A DNA stretch of 64,000 nucleotides from Stappia sp. MMSF_3263 (GCF_030733745.1 NZ_JASHIK010000014.1:1-64000), one strand, 5' to 3'. Shown: positions 8,030-16,973, counted from the first letter of the stretch. Program-made: numbers and translations. The notes: generated by a model not told the origin, from the sequence alone.

Positions 8030-8470
8030 ATGGCAACCATGATCCCACCGCTCGACGACATTCTCGAAAACTTCGAATTTCTCGAGGACTGGGACGACCG
8101 CTACCGCTATGTCATCGAGCTCGGCCGCATGCTTCCCGAGTTTCCCGAGGACGAGCGCACCGACGAGAACAAGGTGCGCGGCTGCGCCTCGCAGGTCTGG
8201 CTCACCCGGCATGTCGAGCCGGGCGCGGACGGCACTCCGGTGCTGGTCTACCAGGGCGACAGCGACGCCCATATCGTCAAGGGTCTCGTCGCCATCGTTC
8301 TGGCCACCTATTCCGGGCGCGACGCGCAGACCATCGCGACCACAGACATCGACGGGATCTTCGGCCGGATCGGTCTCAAGGAGCACCTTTCCGCGCAACG
8401 CGCCAACGGGCTGAAGTCCATGGTCGAGCGGATCCGCTCCGATGCCCGCACGGCCCTGGCGGACGCCTGA
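8030..8470 (+). CDS. sufE: SufE family Fe-S cluster sulfur-transfer protein
   Basis: The 146-residue protein is SufE-like. It carries the family's N-terminal helix region (DWDDRYRYVIELGR) and the motif VRGCASQVWL, whose Cys accepts persulfide sulfur from the cysteine desulfurase SufS and passes it to the SUF scaffold. The start is either ATG 8030 or ATG 8039; I use the first. The suf operon itself is not in the window, so this is a solo copy, as is common in Hyphomicrobiales. It converges with the DUF6456 gene (18 bp gap). Confidence 0.9.
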   Translation: MATMIPPLDDILENFEFLEDWDDRYRYVIELGRMLPEFPEDERTDENKVRGCASQVWLTRHVEPGADGTPVLVYQGDSDAHIVKGLVAIVLATYSGRDAQTIATTDIDGIFGRIGLKEHLSAQRANGLKSMVERIRSDARTALADA

Positions 8471-8488
8471 GGCCGGCACGAAACCCGC

Positions 8489-9340
8489 CTAGCCACAGCC
8501 GTAGTGACGCGCCAGCCGGGTCAAGCCGAGCGACAGGATGACCTTGGCCGAGCGCGGCGGCCAGCCGCGCGCGCGCTCCACCTGTTCCAGCCCCTTGAGA
8601 TCGCAGCAGACATCGACCAGCACGCCGGCAAGCTCCGGCCCGACATCGGCTAGGGCATGCTCCAGCCGCTGCCGGGCGGCGATGGCCGCATCGCTCAGTT
8701 CCGCCAGCCCGCCGCGGCCGCCGCCCCCTTGCGCGCCGCCCGCACCGGTCCCCAGTGCCGACCAGGCCATGCCGCGCATGCCCGGCACGATCTGACCGAA
8801 GGCGTGATCCGCCCGCAGCCGCTCGCCGGCCTCGAACTGCGCCGCATCGATCAGGCGCCGGCCGTCGCGCGACGTCCTGTTGCGCAGCCAGGCGAGCGGA
8901 CTTTCCGCGTGATTGACGGTGACAATCTCCCCGGCGCCGCCATCCGGCAGACGGCGCGTGCCCGTTTCCCGGTGCTGCTCCAGAAACCGGTCCTCCCCCG
9001 CCCCCGCCCGTTTCAGCCTCTGGCGACCGGCCTGCGACAGATGAAGCGCCGCGCCCGACCCGCGCTCCACCAACCCTTCGCCGGCCAGAAGGCGCAGCAG
9101 GCCGGCATCGACGACGAGCCCTGCCGACCCCGCCGGGCCTGTCGCCTCCCCCTGCCCATGTCCCGGCCCGGCACATCGCCGCGCAATCAGGCGCACGCTC
9201 CCCGGCGCGGCGCCACCAGCCCCTTCCTCCTCCCGGTCGCGCGCCGCGACAATCCAGGACGGTGCCGCCGAGAGCCGCGCCAGCAACCGGTCGAGGCCGC
9301 GCCCCGTATCGGCGCGCTCCTTTCTCACGGGTGCCGTCAT
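8489..9340 (-). CDS. DUF6456 domain-containing protein
   Basis: The 283-residue protein carries the DUF6456 signature in its middle (ESPLAWLRNRTSRDGRRLID then AAQFEAGERLRADH) and the C-terminal KVILSLGLTRLARHYG. The N-terminal half has a winged-helix-like segment (GLLRLLAGEGLVERG), so DNA binding is possible. Function is unknown. Its ATG overlaps the stop of the upstream DnaA-domain-IV-like gene by 4 bp, so the two are translationally coupled, and the pair probably acts together. Confidence 0.82.
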   Translation of the reverse strand: MTAPVRKERADTGRGLDRLLARLSAAPSWIVAARDREEEGAGGAAPGSVRLIARRCAGPGHGQGEATGPAGSAGLVVDAGLLRLLAGEGLVERGSGAALHLSQAGRQRLKRAGAGEDRFLEQHRETGTRRLPDGGAGEIVTVNHAESPLAWLRNRTSRDGRRLIDAAQFEAGERLRADHAFGQIVPGMRGMAWSALGTGAGGAQGGGGRGGLAELSDAAIAARQRLEHALADVGPELAGVLVDVCCDLKGLEQVERARGWPPRSAKVILSLGLTRLARHYGCG

Positions 9341-9747
9341 GCCGCCCGCCGGGCGCCGCGGATCAGCGCAAGGCCCGCGTGAAGGGCCGTTTCCAGCTCG
9401 CTGATCATCGCGTCGAACTCCGGCTCGTCCCGCCGGTCCTCCACCAGCCGGCAGGCATGGGCGACCGTGGTGCGGTCTCGGCCGAAGCCGACGGCGATAT
9501 CCGTCAGCGTCCGCGCGAGAATGACGTGATGCAGGTACATGGCGACCTGGCGTGCCAGCGCGACACGCGCCGGGCCGCGGCTGCCGCGTGCGATATCCTC
9601 CTCGCTGACATCGAAGACCGACATGACGCAGGCGGTGACAAGCGGACCGGCCCCGGGGGCCGGACGACGCCGTCGCCCCGCCCCGGCCCTCGCCGCGCCC
9701 ATCCCCTCGCCATGCGCCATCCCTGCCTCTTGCGCCGGTTCAAGCAT
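9337..9747 (-). CDS. Stand-alone DnaA domain IV-like DNA-binding protein
   Basis: The 136-residue protein consists of a short low-complexity N-terminus and a C-terminal Bac_DnaA_C helix-turn-helix domain. The signature is VGFGRDRTTVAHAC, corresponding to the DnaA-box recognition motif, where DnaA itself usually reads GRDHTTV; the His is replaced by Arg here. There is no AAA+ domain, so it cannot be the initiator, but it might bind DnaA-box-like sites. I chose the ATG at 9747 because GGAGG lies about 6 bp upstream; a TTG at 9765 is less likely. It is coupled to DUF6456 downstream. Confidence 0.82.
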   Translation of the reverse strand: MLEPAQEAGMAHGEGMGAARAGAGRRRRPAPGAGPLVTACVMSVFDVSEEDIARGSRGPARVALARQVAMYLHHVILARTLTDIAVGFGRDRTTVAHACRLVEDRRDEPEFDAMISELETALHAGLALIRGARRAA

Positions 9748-9941
9748 ATTCGCCTCCACATTCAATCTTAGGTTTATATTCCTATATCAATACGGGAAAA
9801 ACCTGCCGGCGGGGATAAGTCTTCCCGCCCTCCCCGCACGGCACGCCGATGCCCGTTCCGCATCCTCGCAAGGCTCCGGCGATGCGATACTGGCGCCCTG
9901 GCGGGACGTTTTCGACGAGGCGCGCACGGAAGGGGCGAGGC

Positions 9942-10358
9942 ATGGCGGGAGAGCAGCGGGATGCAGGAACATCGTCACGACCATGTCCGAAGGACACGGA
10001 CCTTCCGGCGCTTTACGAGCGGGTCGCGCAACGCCTTGGCGTCCCCCACGCGAGCAGGTCCGGCAAGGAGAGCGGGCTCACCGCCGCCGAGTTCGCCCGC
10101 CAGCTGAAGTGGCTCGATCAGGCCGAGCGCGCCGAGCGGCAACTGGGGTGCGACGGCTCCTGGGCGCATGATCCCAATCGCCTGCTGGCGCTGCAACAGG
10201 CGCGCGACCTGGCGCGCACTCTCGCCCGCAAGCCGGCGCGCGAGCTGACACGCGGCCCGGAGTGCGAAGCTTCGCGGCGGCAGCCGGCCCCGCACCGGCC
10301 CGCGTTCAGTCCTTCCAGGGAATCGTTCCCGCCGGCACGTGACGGGCAAGCGCATTGA
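9942..10358 (+). CDS. Hypothetical protein
   Basis: I do not recognise this 138-residue frame. It has a helical middle (LPALYERVAQRLG, LTAAEFARQLKWLDQAERAERQ) and an Arg/Pro-rich tail that overlaps the 3' end of the convergent permease gene by about 50 bp. AAGGGGCGAGG just upstream of the ATG supports translation. The opposite-strand frame in the same place reads as low-complexity sequence and is less credible. The gene could be spurious. Confidence 0.45.
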   Translation: MAGEQRDAGTSSRPCPKDTDLPALYERVAQRLGVPHASRSGKESGLTAAEFARQLKWLDQAERAERQLGCDGSWAHDPNRLLALQQARDLARTLARKPARELTRGPECEASRRQPAPHRPAFSPSRESFPPARDGQAH

Positions 10359-12015
10359 CCGCCAGCATGACCACCACGGTCGCCACCACCGTGACGCTTG
10401 CCATGGCCGCGGCCAGCGTCGTGTAGCCGCCGTCCTCGTAATTGAAGATCGTGGTGCCGATGGTCTCGTTGCCGGCCGACCAGAGCAGCGCGGAGACCGT
10501 CACCTCGTTGTAGGAGGTGAGGAAGACGAGGATCGCCCCCGAGGCGGCCGCCGGTGCCACGAGCGGGGCATAGATGCGCGCGATGCGGCGGGTGAACCCC
10601 GCGCCGGACACGCGCGCGGCATCGTCGAGACTGGCATCGATCTGCATGTAGGCGGCGCTCACCGATTTCAGCCCGATCGACAGGAACACCGCGACATAGG
10701 CGATGAGAATGATCGCCAGCGTGCCGTAAAGGCCAACGCCGACAAGGGGCAGCGGCCGCAGGAACATCAGGATGAAGGCAATCGACATGACAAGGCCGGG
10801 CACGGCGTAGGCGACATCGGCTTGCGCCGCGACAAGGCCGGCAAGCCGGCGCGAGGCGCCGCGCCCGACAGTCAGGAAATAGCCCAGGATCACCGAAATG
10901 GCGGCAATCAGGATGGCGGCGACGGCAGCGGCGAAGGTCGAATTGGCGAAGGCGCGCAGCGTCACCGACTGGCGGAACAGGATCTCGGCGTAGTTTTCCA
11001 GGGTGAAGCTGTCGGCGGCCAGCGGCAATCCGTAGGTGCGCACCAGCGAGGTGGCGACCAGCGAGGCCGCCGGCAGCAACAAGGTCAGGGCCAGGAACGT
11101 CCACACGCCGATCTCCACCGGCAGGCGGGCGCGGCCGAGATCGACCGCCAGCGGCTGTTGCGGCAGGCCGACAAGCGCGTTGCGCAGGCGCCGCTGGAGC
11201 GCGCCCTGCAGGGCGACGAGCACCAGCGTCACCAGTGCCAGCACGATGGCGACCAGAGCGACGGAGCCGATGATGTCGGGGCCAAAGCCGGCAAGCCGGC
11301 GCCAGATCAACACCGGCAAGGTGGTGTAGCGGGCCGGGATGCCGATCAGCGCGTTGATGCCGAAATTTCCGAGTGCGCTGACGAAGGCCAGAACGAAGCC
11401 GGCAAGCAGCGAGGGCGCCAGCAACGGCAGGGTGATCCGCCAGAGCAGGCGCGGCGCGCGGGCGCCGCTGACGCGGGCTGCATCGCTGAGTTCGCGCGGA
11501 AAGGCTCGCAGGCCCGCGCGCACCACGAGAAAGACGATGGGCATGTGCTGCAGGGCAAGCAGAGCGACAAGCCCCTGCAGCGAATAGACCGGATGGGCCG
11601 CGCCGGGAGGAGGCGCAAGGCCGAGCCATTGCAGCACCGGGCTGGCCGGGCCGAGCGCCTGGCTCCAGGCGATCGCCGTCACGTGCGGCGGGATCATCAT
11701 CGGCACCAGCACCAGGAAGACCAGTGCCGCCTTGGCGCGCAGGTTGGTCAGGCCGACGGCGAGCGCCAGCGCGGTGCCGAGGACCGTCGCGAGCACGGCG
11801 GAGAGGAAGCTGCTTTCCAGCGAGTTCCACAGCGCCCGCTGCACCGAGCGGCTGGCAAGCGTCTCGCTGAGCGGCGCCAGCGACAGGACGCCGTCCGGGG
11901 CAAGCCCGACGGCAAACAGCAAGGCCAGCGGCAGCCCGCACAGCGCGGTGACGAGAATGCAGACGGGGGCGAGGGACAGGCCCTCGCCGCCGCGAAAGGC
12001 GATGGCGTTGCGCAA
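10306..12015 (-). CDS. Iron(III)-type ABC transporter permease (fused double permease)
   Basis: The 569-residue protein has about twelve membrane segments arranged as two homologous permease halves. Each half has a cytoplasmic EAA loop: ELSDAARVSGARAPRLLW in the first and SLDDAARVSGAGFTRRIA in the second. This is the FbpB/SfuB/AfuB layout of ferric-iron importers, also shared by some thiamine and phosphonate systems, so the substrate is inferred. The frame begins at a TTG codon about 10 bp after the binding-protein stop, with AAGG upstream; no in-frame ATG suits better. The partner ATPase is probably the plus-strand gene at 15915. Confidence 0.85.
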   Translation of the reverse strand: MRNAIAFRGGEGLSLAPVCILVTALCGLPLALLFAVGLAPDGVLSLAPLSETLASRSVQRALWNSLESSFLSAVLATVLGTALALAVGLTNLRAKAALVFLVLVPMMIPPHVTAIAWSQALGPASPVLQWLGLAPPPGAAHPVYSLQGLVALLALQHMPIVFLVVRAGLRAFPRELSDAARVSGARAPRLLWRITLPLLAPSLLAGFVLAFVSALGNFGINALIGIPARYTTLPVLIWRRLAGFGPDIIGSVALVAIVLALVTLVLVALQGALQRRLRNALVGLPQQPLAVDLGRARLPVEIGVWTFLALTLLLPAASLVATSLVRTYGLPLAADSFTLENYAEILFRQSVTLRAFANSTFAAAVAAILIAAISVILGYFLTVGRGASRRLAGLVAAQADVAYAVPGLVMSIAFILMFLRPLPLVGVGLYGTLAIILIAYVAVFLSIGLKSVSAAYMQIDASLDDAARVSGAGFTRRIARIYAPLVAPAAASGAILVFLTSYNEVTVSALLWSAGNETIGTTIFNYEDGGYTTLAAAMASVTVVATVVVMLAVNALARHVPAGTIPWKD

Positions 12016-12025
12016 GGGAAACGCC

Positions 12026-13006
12026 TTATCCGCCGAAGATTTCTTCGAACTTCAACTTGTTGGCGGTGTCGCCCTCAAGCGCCTTGGCGGCGTCGAAGTC
12101 CAGCAGCTTGATCTTGTCGCGCGAGGGGAAGCCCTCGGGAGCGTCAACGGCGGGATGCGCCGGCAGGTAGCCCTGGCTGGCGGCGAGCTTCTGGCCATCC
12201 TCGGACAGCAGGAAGTCGACGAAGGCCTTGGCCGCATCCGGGTTTTTCGCCGTCTTCAGGATCGCGACCGGCTCGGTCACCGCCGAAACACCCTCCTGCG
12301 GGAAGACGAAAGCGACCGGCGCGCCCTCGGCGGCGCCGCGGATGGCGAGGAAGTCGACGATGAAGCCGTAAAGCTTCTCGCCGCCGGCAATCGCCTTGTA
12401 GGTGCCGCCATTGCCGCCCTGCGGGTTGGCGCCCTGCTCCGCCAGACCCTCGTAGAAGTCCCAGCCGAGATCCGGATGACCGGTCACCGCCACCATGTGG
12501 ATGGTGGCCGCGCCCGAGGTCAGCGGCGAGGGCATCGCCAGCTTGTCCTTGGCTTCCGGCTTCAACAGGTCCTTGTAGGAGGCCGGCACCATTTCGGCGC
12601 CGGTGTTGTACATGATGCCGGTGGTGATCAGCTTGGTGGAGAAGTAGGTCCGGTCCTTGTCCATGATCGCGGGATCATAGGCGGAGACGTCTGCGCCCTC
12701 GTGAGCGAGAAGACGGCCTTCCTGCTTGAGGCCTTCCATGGTGACGGTGTCGGCGATGAGCAGCACGTCCGGCTGCGGGTCGCCGGCGGCGAACTCGGCG
12801 CGCAGCTTGGCCATCACCTTGGAGGTGCCGTCACGCACCCATTCGATCTCGACGCCGGGATGCTTCGCCTTGAACGCGTCGACGGTCTGCTGAGCGTCGG
12901 CATTGGGCTGCGACGTGTAGAGCACCAGCTTGCCCGATACGTCGGCCATGGCAGGCGTTGCGAGCGACACGGTGAGAAGCGCTGCGAGCAGCTTGGTCTT
13001 GAACAT
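12026..13006 (-). CDS. ABC transporter substrate-binding protein, iron(III)-type
   Basis: The 326-residue protein has a signal peptide (MFKTKLLAALLTVSLATPAMA) and a periplasmic binding fold of the SBP_bac / FbpA-like class, starting GKLVLYTSQPNADAQQTVDA. Conserved features include PDVLLIADTVTMEGL and NPQGGNGGTYKAI. It delivers substrate to the permease encoded 10 bp downstream. The ATG at 13006 is preferred over 13018, as GGGGA lies about 6 bp upstream and the signal peptide begins there. Ferric iron is the annotation usual for this family; I see no decisive ligand residues. Confidence 0.85.
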   Translation of the reverse strand: MFKTKLLAALLTVSLATPAMADVSGKLVLYTSQPNADAQQTVDAFKAKHPGVEIEWVRDGTSKVMAKLRAEFAAGDPQPDVLLIADTVTMEGLKQEGRLLAHEGADVSAYDPAIMDKDRTYFSTKLITTGIMYNTGAEMVPASYKDLLKPEAKDKLAMPSPLTSGAATIHMVAVTGHPDLGWDFYEGLAEQGANPQGGNGGTYKAIAGGEKLYGFIVDFLAIRGAAEGAPVAFVFPQEGVSAVTEPVAILKTAKNPDAAKAFVDFLLSEDGQKLAASQGYLPAHPAVDAPEGFPSRDKIKLLDFDAAKALEGDTANKLKFEEIFGG

Positions 13007-13135
13007 GCGGATCCCCATTCGGCGTGGTCTGTCCCGGCCCGGCGGAGCGGGCGATCCCGGGGCCATATCAGCCGCATGTAACAGTTTCTTGTGCGTCCGC
13101 CCACCGGCCCCGGAAAATTTGCCGATTACGCCGAT

Positions 13136-14263
13136 CTAGCCGACGTCGCGGCGGCCTGTCGCCAGCGGGTTGGTTCCGCTTCCCGTCTGGCGCGGGGCGC
13201 CGACCTCGCGCCGGTCCGCATGGGCGATGCCGCCGAACGGCGAGGCAATGCCGGATGCCGGACGGACAACGGATGCCGGGATGCCTGCGCGCAGGCCCTC
13301 GACAAGCAGCATCGCGGCGCGCGGCGTGATCCGGTCATGCAGGGAGATCAGCTGGCGCAAGCGATCCAGCGGCACGCTCTGGCCGAGCAGACGCACGAGA
13401 ATGCGGCCGCTTTCGCTGTCGCCGGTGCCGAGCGCCCGGAGCGCCACCACCAGCGCCTCACCGCCCGTGTCGTCGACCAGACGCGCGGCCGTGTCCCCGG
13501 ACAAGGCCAGCGTATAGGCAAGATGGGCGGCGAACACCGCGACGCCGCCGGACAGGGCCGCATCGACCAGCGACTTCAGCACCGCCGGCTTGAAGGCGGC
13601 ATTGAGCACGCGCGGATCGCCCTTGCGGGCCAGTTCGCCGAGCGCCCGGGCCTCGGCGGCGGCAATCGCCTCCATGCGCCCGGCCGGGTCGAGATCGAGA
13701 AACAGCGCGAACAGAAGCGGAGCGGGCAGTGCCCGGCGGCTGGCAAGTTCGGGCGCCAGCGCGGCCAGCACCTGCGGCCGCGCGGCGAGAATGGCGAACG
13801 CCTCGTCGTCCAGCGGGCAGTCGGGGCGCGCGAGCAGCACCTTCAGCGTTTCCGCATCGGCATGACGCAGCAACACCTGCGCGACGCCCGCCGGCATCGC
13901 GGAGCGCCCCGCGATCGCCCGGCGCACTGTCTCCGCGCCCCTGGCGGCGCCCGTCATCAGGTCGGTCTCGGCCAGCGGGCCGGCCGAGGACAGCGCGCGT
14001 GCGGCGACATCGGCGTCGGCATCGGCGGCAAGCAGGGAGAGGCAATCGGCCGGCGTGTGCGCATAGTCCGCAAGAAGGCTCGCGATCATGCGGCGGTGCT
14101 GCACCGGCGCGTCGGGCAGGAGCTGGCGGAACAGTTCGGAAAAGATGCGCTGCTCGGCCGTGTCGTGACGGTCGCGCGCGACATAAAGCTCGGTCGCCGC
14201 CAGCAGCACGCCGGCCTTGCGTTTGCGTTCGGGTTCGAGCGACAGATCCACCACGCCTTCCAT
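13136..14263 (-). CDS. DUF2336 domain-containing protein
   Basis: The 375-residue Ala/Leu-rich, all-helical protein belongs to the DUF2336 family of Alphaproteobacteria, seen in segments such as LYVARDRHDTAEQRIFSEL and VLLRHADAETLKVLLARPDC. The repeats look like HEAT-type helical hairpins. The function is unknown. The frame is open up to a GTG at 14359, but the 14264-14359 part contains a hairpin and T-run, so I take the ATG at 14263 (MEGVVDLSLEPERK). It lies 129 bp upstream of the binding-protein gene on the same strand. Confidence 0.78.
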   Translation of the reverse strand: MEGVVDLSLEPERKRKAGVLLAATELYVARDRHDTAEQRIFSELFRQLLPDAPVQHRRMIASLLADYAHTPADCLSLLAADADADVAARALSSAGPLAETDLMTGAARGAETVRRAIAGRSAMPAGVAQVLLRHADAETLKVLLARPDCPLDDEAFAILAARPQVLAALAPELASRRALPAPLLFALFLDLDPAGRMEAIAAAEARALGELARKGDPRVLNAAFKPAVLKSLVDAALSGGVAVFAAHLAYTLALSGDTAARLVDDTGGEALVVALRALGTGDSESGRILVRLLGQSVPLDRLRQLISLHDRITPRAAMLLVEGLRAGIPASVVRPASGIASPFGGIAHADRREVGAPRQTGSGTNPLATGRRDVG

Positions 14264-14317
14264 CTGCCTGTGCGCGCTCGGCTGCCCCGGTGAAACCGGG
14301 TCCTTCGACGATACCGG

Positions 14318-14340
14318 AGGGCCGTTGGCGGGCCCTTTTT
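14318..14340 (+). terminator. Possible hairpin with T-run
   Basis: AGGGCC / GGCCCT arms around a 7-nt loop are followed by TTTTT. It points along the plus strand, where no upstream plus-strand gene is apparent, so its role is unclear. It argues that this stretch is not coding for the DUF2336 N-terminus. Confidence 0.35.
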
Positions 14341-14450
14341 GCTCGGGAGGACAGGACACTGGGCCGGACTTGCTTACGCTACGCAGTTACACACGCGCTC
14401 GCTTGGCCCCACAAGGGACGCACGAACCGCTTCAAACTGGAGCAAAAGCG

Positions 14451-14474
14451 TTAGCAACTTATTAACCGTGACTC
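14451..14474 (+). promoter_or_regulatory. Candidate CtrA site and CcrM methylation site
   Basis: TTAG-N7-TTAA(CC) at 14451-14467 differs by one base from the CtrA consensus TTAA-N7-TTAA, and GACTC (a GANTC site) follows at 14470-14474. It is 94-117 bp upstream of the small-protein gene at 14568. Motif matches this short occur by chance, though less often in GC-rich DNA. Confidence 0.35.
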
Positions 14475-14567
14475 ATTCCTACTACCCTTACGGCAGATGG
14501 TTTTGCGTGACCTGCCAGGGTTCAAGGGCCGGCGATCCTGCCGCCCCGCAGGGCTCAGGAGGATGCC

Positions 14568-14792
14568 ATGGGCACCGTGCTGAACTTCCACAACCAGGCC
14601 AGACCGGGGCGCTTCGCCCGGCGGCCAATGCAGTCCGGCCGGCATGCGCCGGCCGAGATCGTCATCTTTCCGGGCGTGCGGATTGAACGCCATGACACCG
14701 CCACGGCTCTTGATCTGAGCGCGCGAATCGGGCGCAAACAGGAAGGAGCCGGTTTTTCCGGCAAGGATCGCGACCCCGGCAAGACGCACTGA
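14568..14792 (+). CDS. Conserved small protein of Hyphomicrobiales
   Basis: The gene encodes 74 residues, starting MGTVLNFHNQ and carrying the conserved core EIVIFPGVRIERHD. I recognise this as a recurrent small protein of Hyphomicrobiales without assigned function. A strong AGGAGG lies 5 bp before the ATG. No signal peptide or membrane segment is present. A CtrA-like site lies about 100 bp upstream. Confidence 0.75.
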   Translation: MGTVLNFHNQARPGRFARRPMQSGRHAPAEIVIFPGVRIERHDTATALDLSARIGRKQEGAGFSGKDRDPGKTH

Positions 14793-14871
14793 AGGCGATC
14801 TTCCGCCGGTCCGGCGGCATCAAGCCTGCCCGCCGGCAACGTGTCGCGCCCGCGACGGGAAAGATGACAAG

Positions 14872-15768
14872 GTGACGAAGCGCCGAGCAGACGTTGACCG
14901 CAAGCGCGAAGGCGCCCTGCAGACCTGCGCGCAGGTGGCAGCGGGAGCCGCGCGTACCGCTCGCCTGCGTCCGCAACTCGCCCTCGCCGCCCTGTTGCCG
15001 GCGCTGCTGCTGGTCGCTGCGTGCCAGCGCCCCACCGGCGATTTCGGCCGTGCCGCCCCCTCCGTCCTGCATGACACGATCCTGCCGGCGGCCGGAGACG
15101 AGCTCGCCATCAATCGCGGCGAACCGGTGTCGCGCTTCAATCTCACGGACGACGAGAAGGAAATGCGCAACCGCGCATGGTCGCTGATCCGTCCGCCCTC
15201 GGCCGAGGACTGGATCGAGGGCAGCCGCACCGAGCTGATCCGCACCCGCGTGCTGCCGGAGACCGGCGGGGCCGGCGATCCCGACCGCTATTACGCCTTC
15301 CTGCGCTCCGACCGCTATCGCTCCAGCGAAGTGCGCTACGACCGGGTGGCGGCCGACGCGGTCGCCGATGCGGCCCTCATTCCTCCCTTTTGCGAGATCG
15401 CGCTGCGGGTGACGACAGCCGACGAGGAGCGGCTGCGCGCGCTCGGGCGGCGCGAGATCTCGACCGGCGAGGAACTTGCCGGCGCGCAGGCCCGGGTCTG
15501 GGAGAACCGCCGCTACATGGACTGGGCCAGCCAGGCATTGCGCTTCCGCCTGGTCTCCTACCGCAATGCCATCGACGCGCTGGAGATCGAGACGCCCTCG
15601 AGCGGCAAGGTCTGGGATGCCAACACGGCCTGGAAGAAGCTCGCCGCCGAGGTGGTGCAGCTTGAAAAGGGCTGCGAGACCGGCAATCGCTACGGCCAGG
15701 TCGAGGAAACACAGCGCTCGCGCATCTTTTCCAACTGGGGAACGGAGCGTCCCGCGCCGGTCAAGTAG
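14872..15768 (+). CDS. Putative lipoprotein of unknown function
   Basis: The 298-residue product begins at a GTG codon with GGAAAG upstream. It has a long basic N-region, a hydrophobic stretch and a lipobox (LLLVAAC, Cys near residue 51), indicating lipid modification and export. The mature part is charged and helical (LTDDEKEMRNRAW, RRYMDWASQALRFRL) and I cannot assign a domain. Only two other Cys residues occur (IPPFCEIAL and KGCETG), perhaps forming a disulfide. It lies between the small-protein gene and the ABC ATPase gene, 146 bp before the latter. Confidence 0.75.
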   Translation: MTKRRADVDRKREGALQTCAQVAAGAARTARLRPQLALAALLPALLLVAACQRPTGDFGRAAPSVLHDTILPAAGDELAINRGEPVSRFNLTDDEKEMRNRAWSLIRPPSAEDWIEGSRTELIRTRVLPETGGAGDPDRYYAFLRSDRYRSSEVRYDRVAADAVADAALIPPFCEIALRVTTADEERLRALGRREISTGEELAGAQARVWENRRYMDWASQALRFRLVSYRNAIDALEIETPSSGKVWDANTAWKKLAAEVVQLEKGCETGNRYGQVEETQRSRIFSNWGTERPAPVK

Positions 15769-15914
15769 GGCGCGCGCCCATCCGGAGCGCGGTCCGGTGG
15801 CAAGTGTCATGCGATCCTCACATCGGCGTGCCATTGGGGCGCACTTGCGGGCCACCGCCCGCACCGGCTAAGCACAGGGCCGGCCCTCTCCAGCAACCGG
15901 ATGTCCCGCATCGC

Positions 15915-16973
15915 ATGTCGGTTTCCCTCCGTTCCCTCGCCAAGCGTTTCGGCACCCTCGCCGCGATCTCCGACATTTCCCTCAAGGTGGAGGACGGCAG
16001 CTTCTTCGCCATTCTCGGTCCCTCGGGCTGCGGAAAGTCGACGCTTCTGCGCCTCATTGCCGGGCTGGAGACACCCGACGCGGGCGAAATCGACATTGGC
16101 GGCACCCCGGTCGCGGGTCCGCGGCTGCATGTGCCGCCGGAAGCGCGCAATGTCGGCGTGGTGTTCCAGTCCTACGCGCTGTGGCCGCACATGAGCGTTC
16201 ACGACAATGTCGCCTTCCCGGTGGAAGGCACCGCGCTTTCGGCAGAGGAGCGCCGCACAAGGGTGGCAAGCGCGCTCGCCACGGTGGGGCTTTCGGGCCT
16301 CGCCGCGCGCAAGCCCGCCTCGCTCTCCGGCGGCCAGCGCCAGCGCGTCGCGCTCGCCCGCTGCCTTGCCCAGGCCGCCGGCACGATCCTGATGGACGAG
16401 CCGCTGGCCAATCTCGATCCGCACCTGCGCCAGTCGATGGAAGAGGAACTGGCCGCCTTCCACGCCAAGACCGGAGCGACAACGCTCTACATCACCCACG
16501 ACCAGCGCGAGGCGATGGCGCTTGCCGACCGGATCGCGATCCTGTGGGAGGGGCAGCTTCTGCAGGCGGACAGCCCGGAGACCGTCTACCGCCGGCCGGC
16601 CGGCGAGAAGGTCGCCCGCTTCATCGGCCGCTCCGCGCTTCTCGATGCGCATGTGGAGGCCTGCGACGGCGGCCGGGCGCTGGCGCGGATCGGTGCGACC
16701 ACGGTTGAGGCAAGCTGCGGCGACCCCGCACGGACCGGCGCCGCCCGGTTGATGCTGCGCCCGGAGGACATCCGCATCGGCACACGGGATGCCGGCGAGA
16801 CGCTTGACGCACGGATCGTGCATACCAGCTATCGCGGCGGCTTCTGGGAGGCGACGGCCACGCTCGAGGGCCATGCCGAACCGCTGGTTCTGCATCTGCC
16901 CCGCCCCGCCGCTGCCGGAGAACGCGTGCCGCTGACCCTTGCCGGCGGATGGGTCCTGCCCGAAACGGCGTGA
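15915..16973 (+). CDS. ABC transporter ATP-binding protein, FbpC/spermidine-type
   Basis: The 352-residue ATPase shows Walker A (GPSGCGKST), Q-loop (VFQSYALWP), signature (LSGGQRQRVALARCL), Walker B (TILMDEPLANLD) and switch His (YITHDQ). The C-terminal 110 residues form a TOBE-type regulatory domain (MLRPEDIRIG). It belongs to the CUT1/FbpC/PotA group and probably energises the permease and binding protein encoded on the minus strand at 10306-13006, since no other partner is nearby. The ATG at 15915 starts the nucleotide-binding domain; the Shine-Dalgarno is weak. Confidence 0.88.
   Translation: MSVSLRSLAKRFGTLAAISDISLKVEDGSFFAILGPSGCGKSTLLRLIAGLETPDAGEIDIGGTPVAGPRLHVPPEARNVGVVFQSYALWPHMSVHDNVAFPVEGTALSAEERRTRVASALATVGLSGLAARKPASLSGGQRQRVALARCLAQAAGTILMDEPLANLDPHLRQSMEEELAAFHAKTGATTLYITHDQREAMALADRIAILWEGQLLQADSPETVYRRPAGEKVARFIGRSALLDAHVEACDGGRALARIGATTVEASCGDPARTGAARLMLRPEDIRIGTRDAGETLDARIVHTSYRGGFWEATATLEGHAEPLVLHLPRPAAAGERVPLTLAGGWVLPETA

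Noticed and set aside
10339-12111. 590-residue plus-strand frame opposite the permease
   Set aside because: It is the antisense reading of a membrane protein gene, with low-complexity Gln/Arg/His content and no domain.
14662-15864. 400-residue minus-strand frame opposite the lipoprotein gene
   Set aside because: The plus-strand frame has a signal peptide with lipobox and sensible composition; the antisense frame does not.
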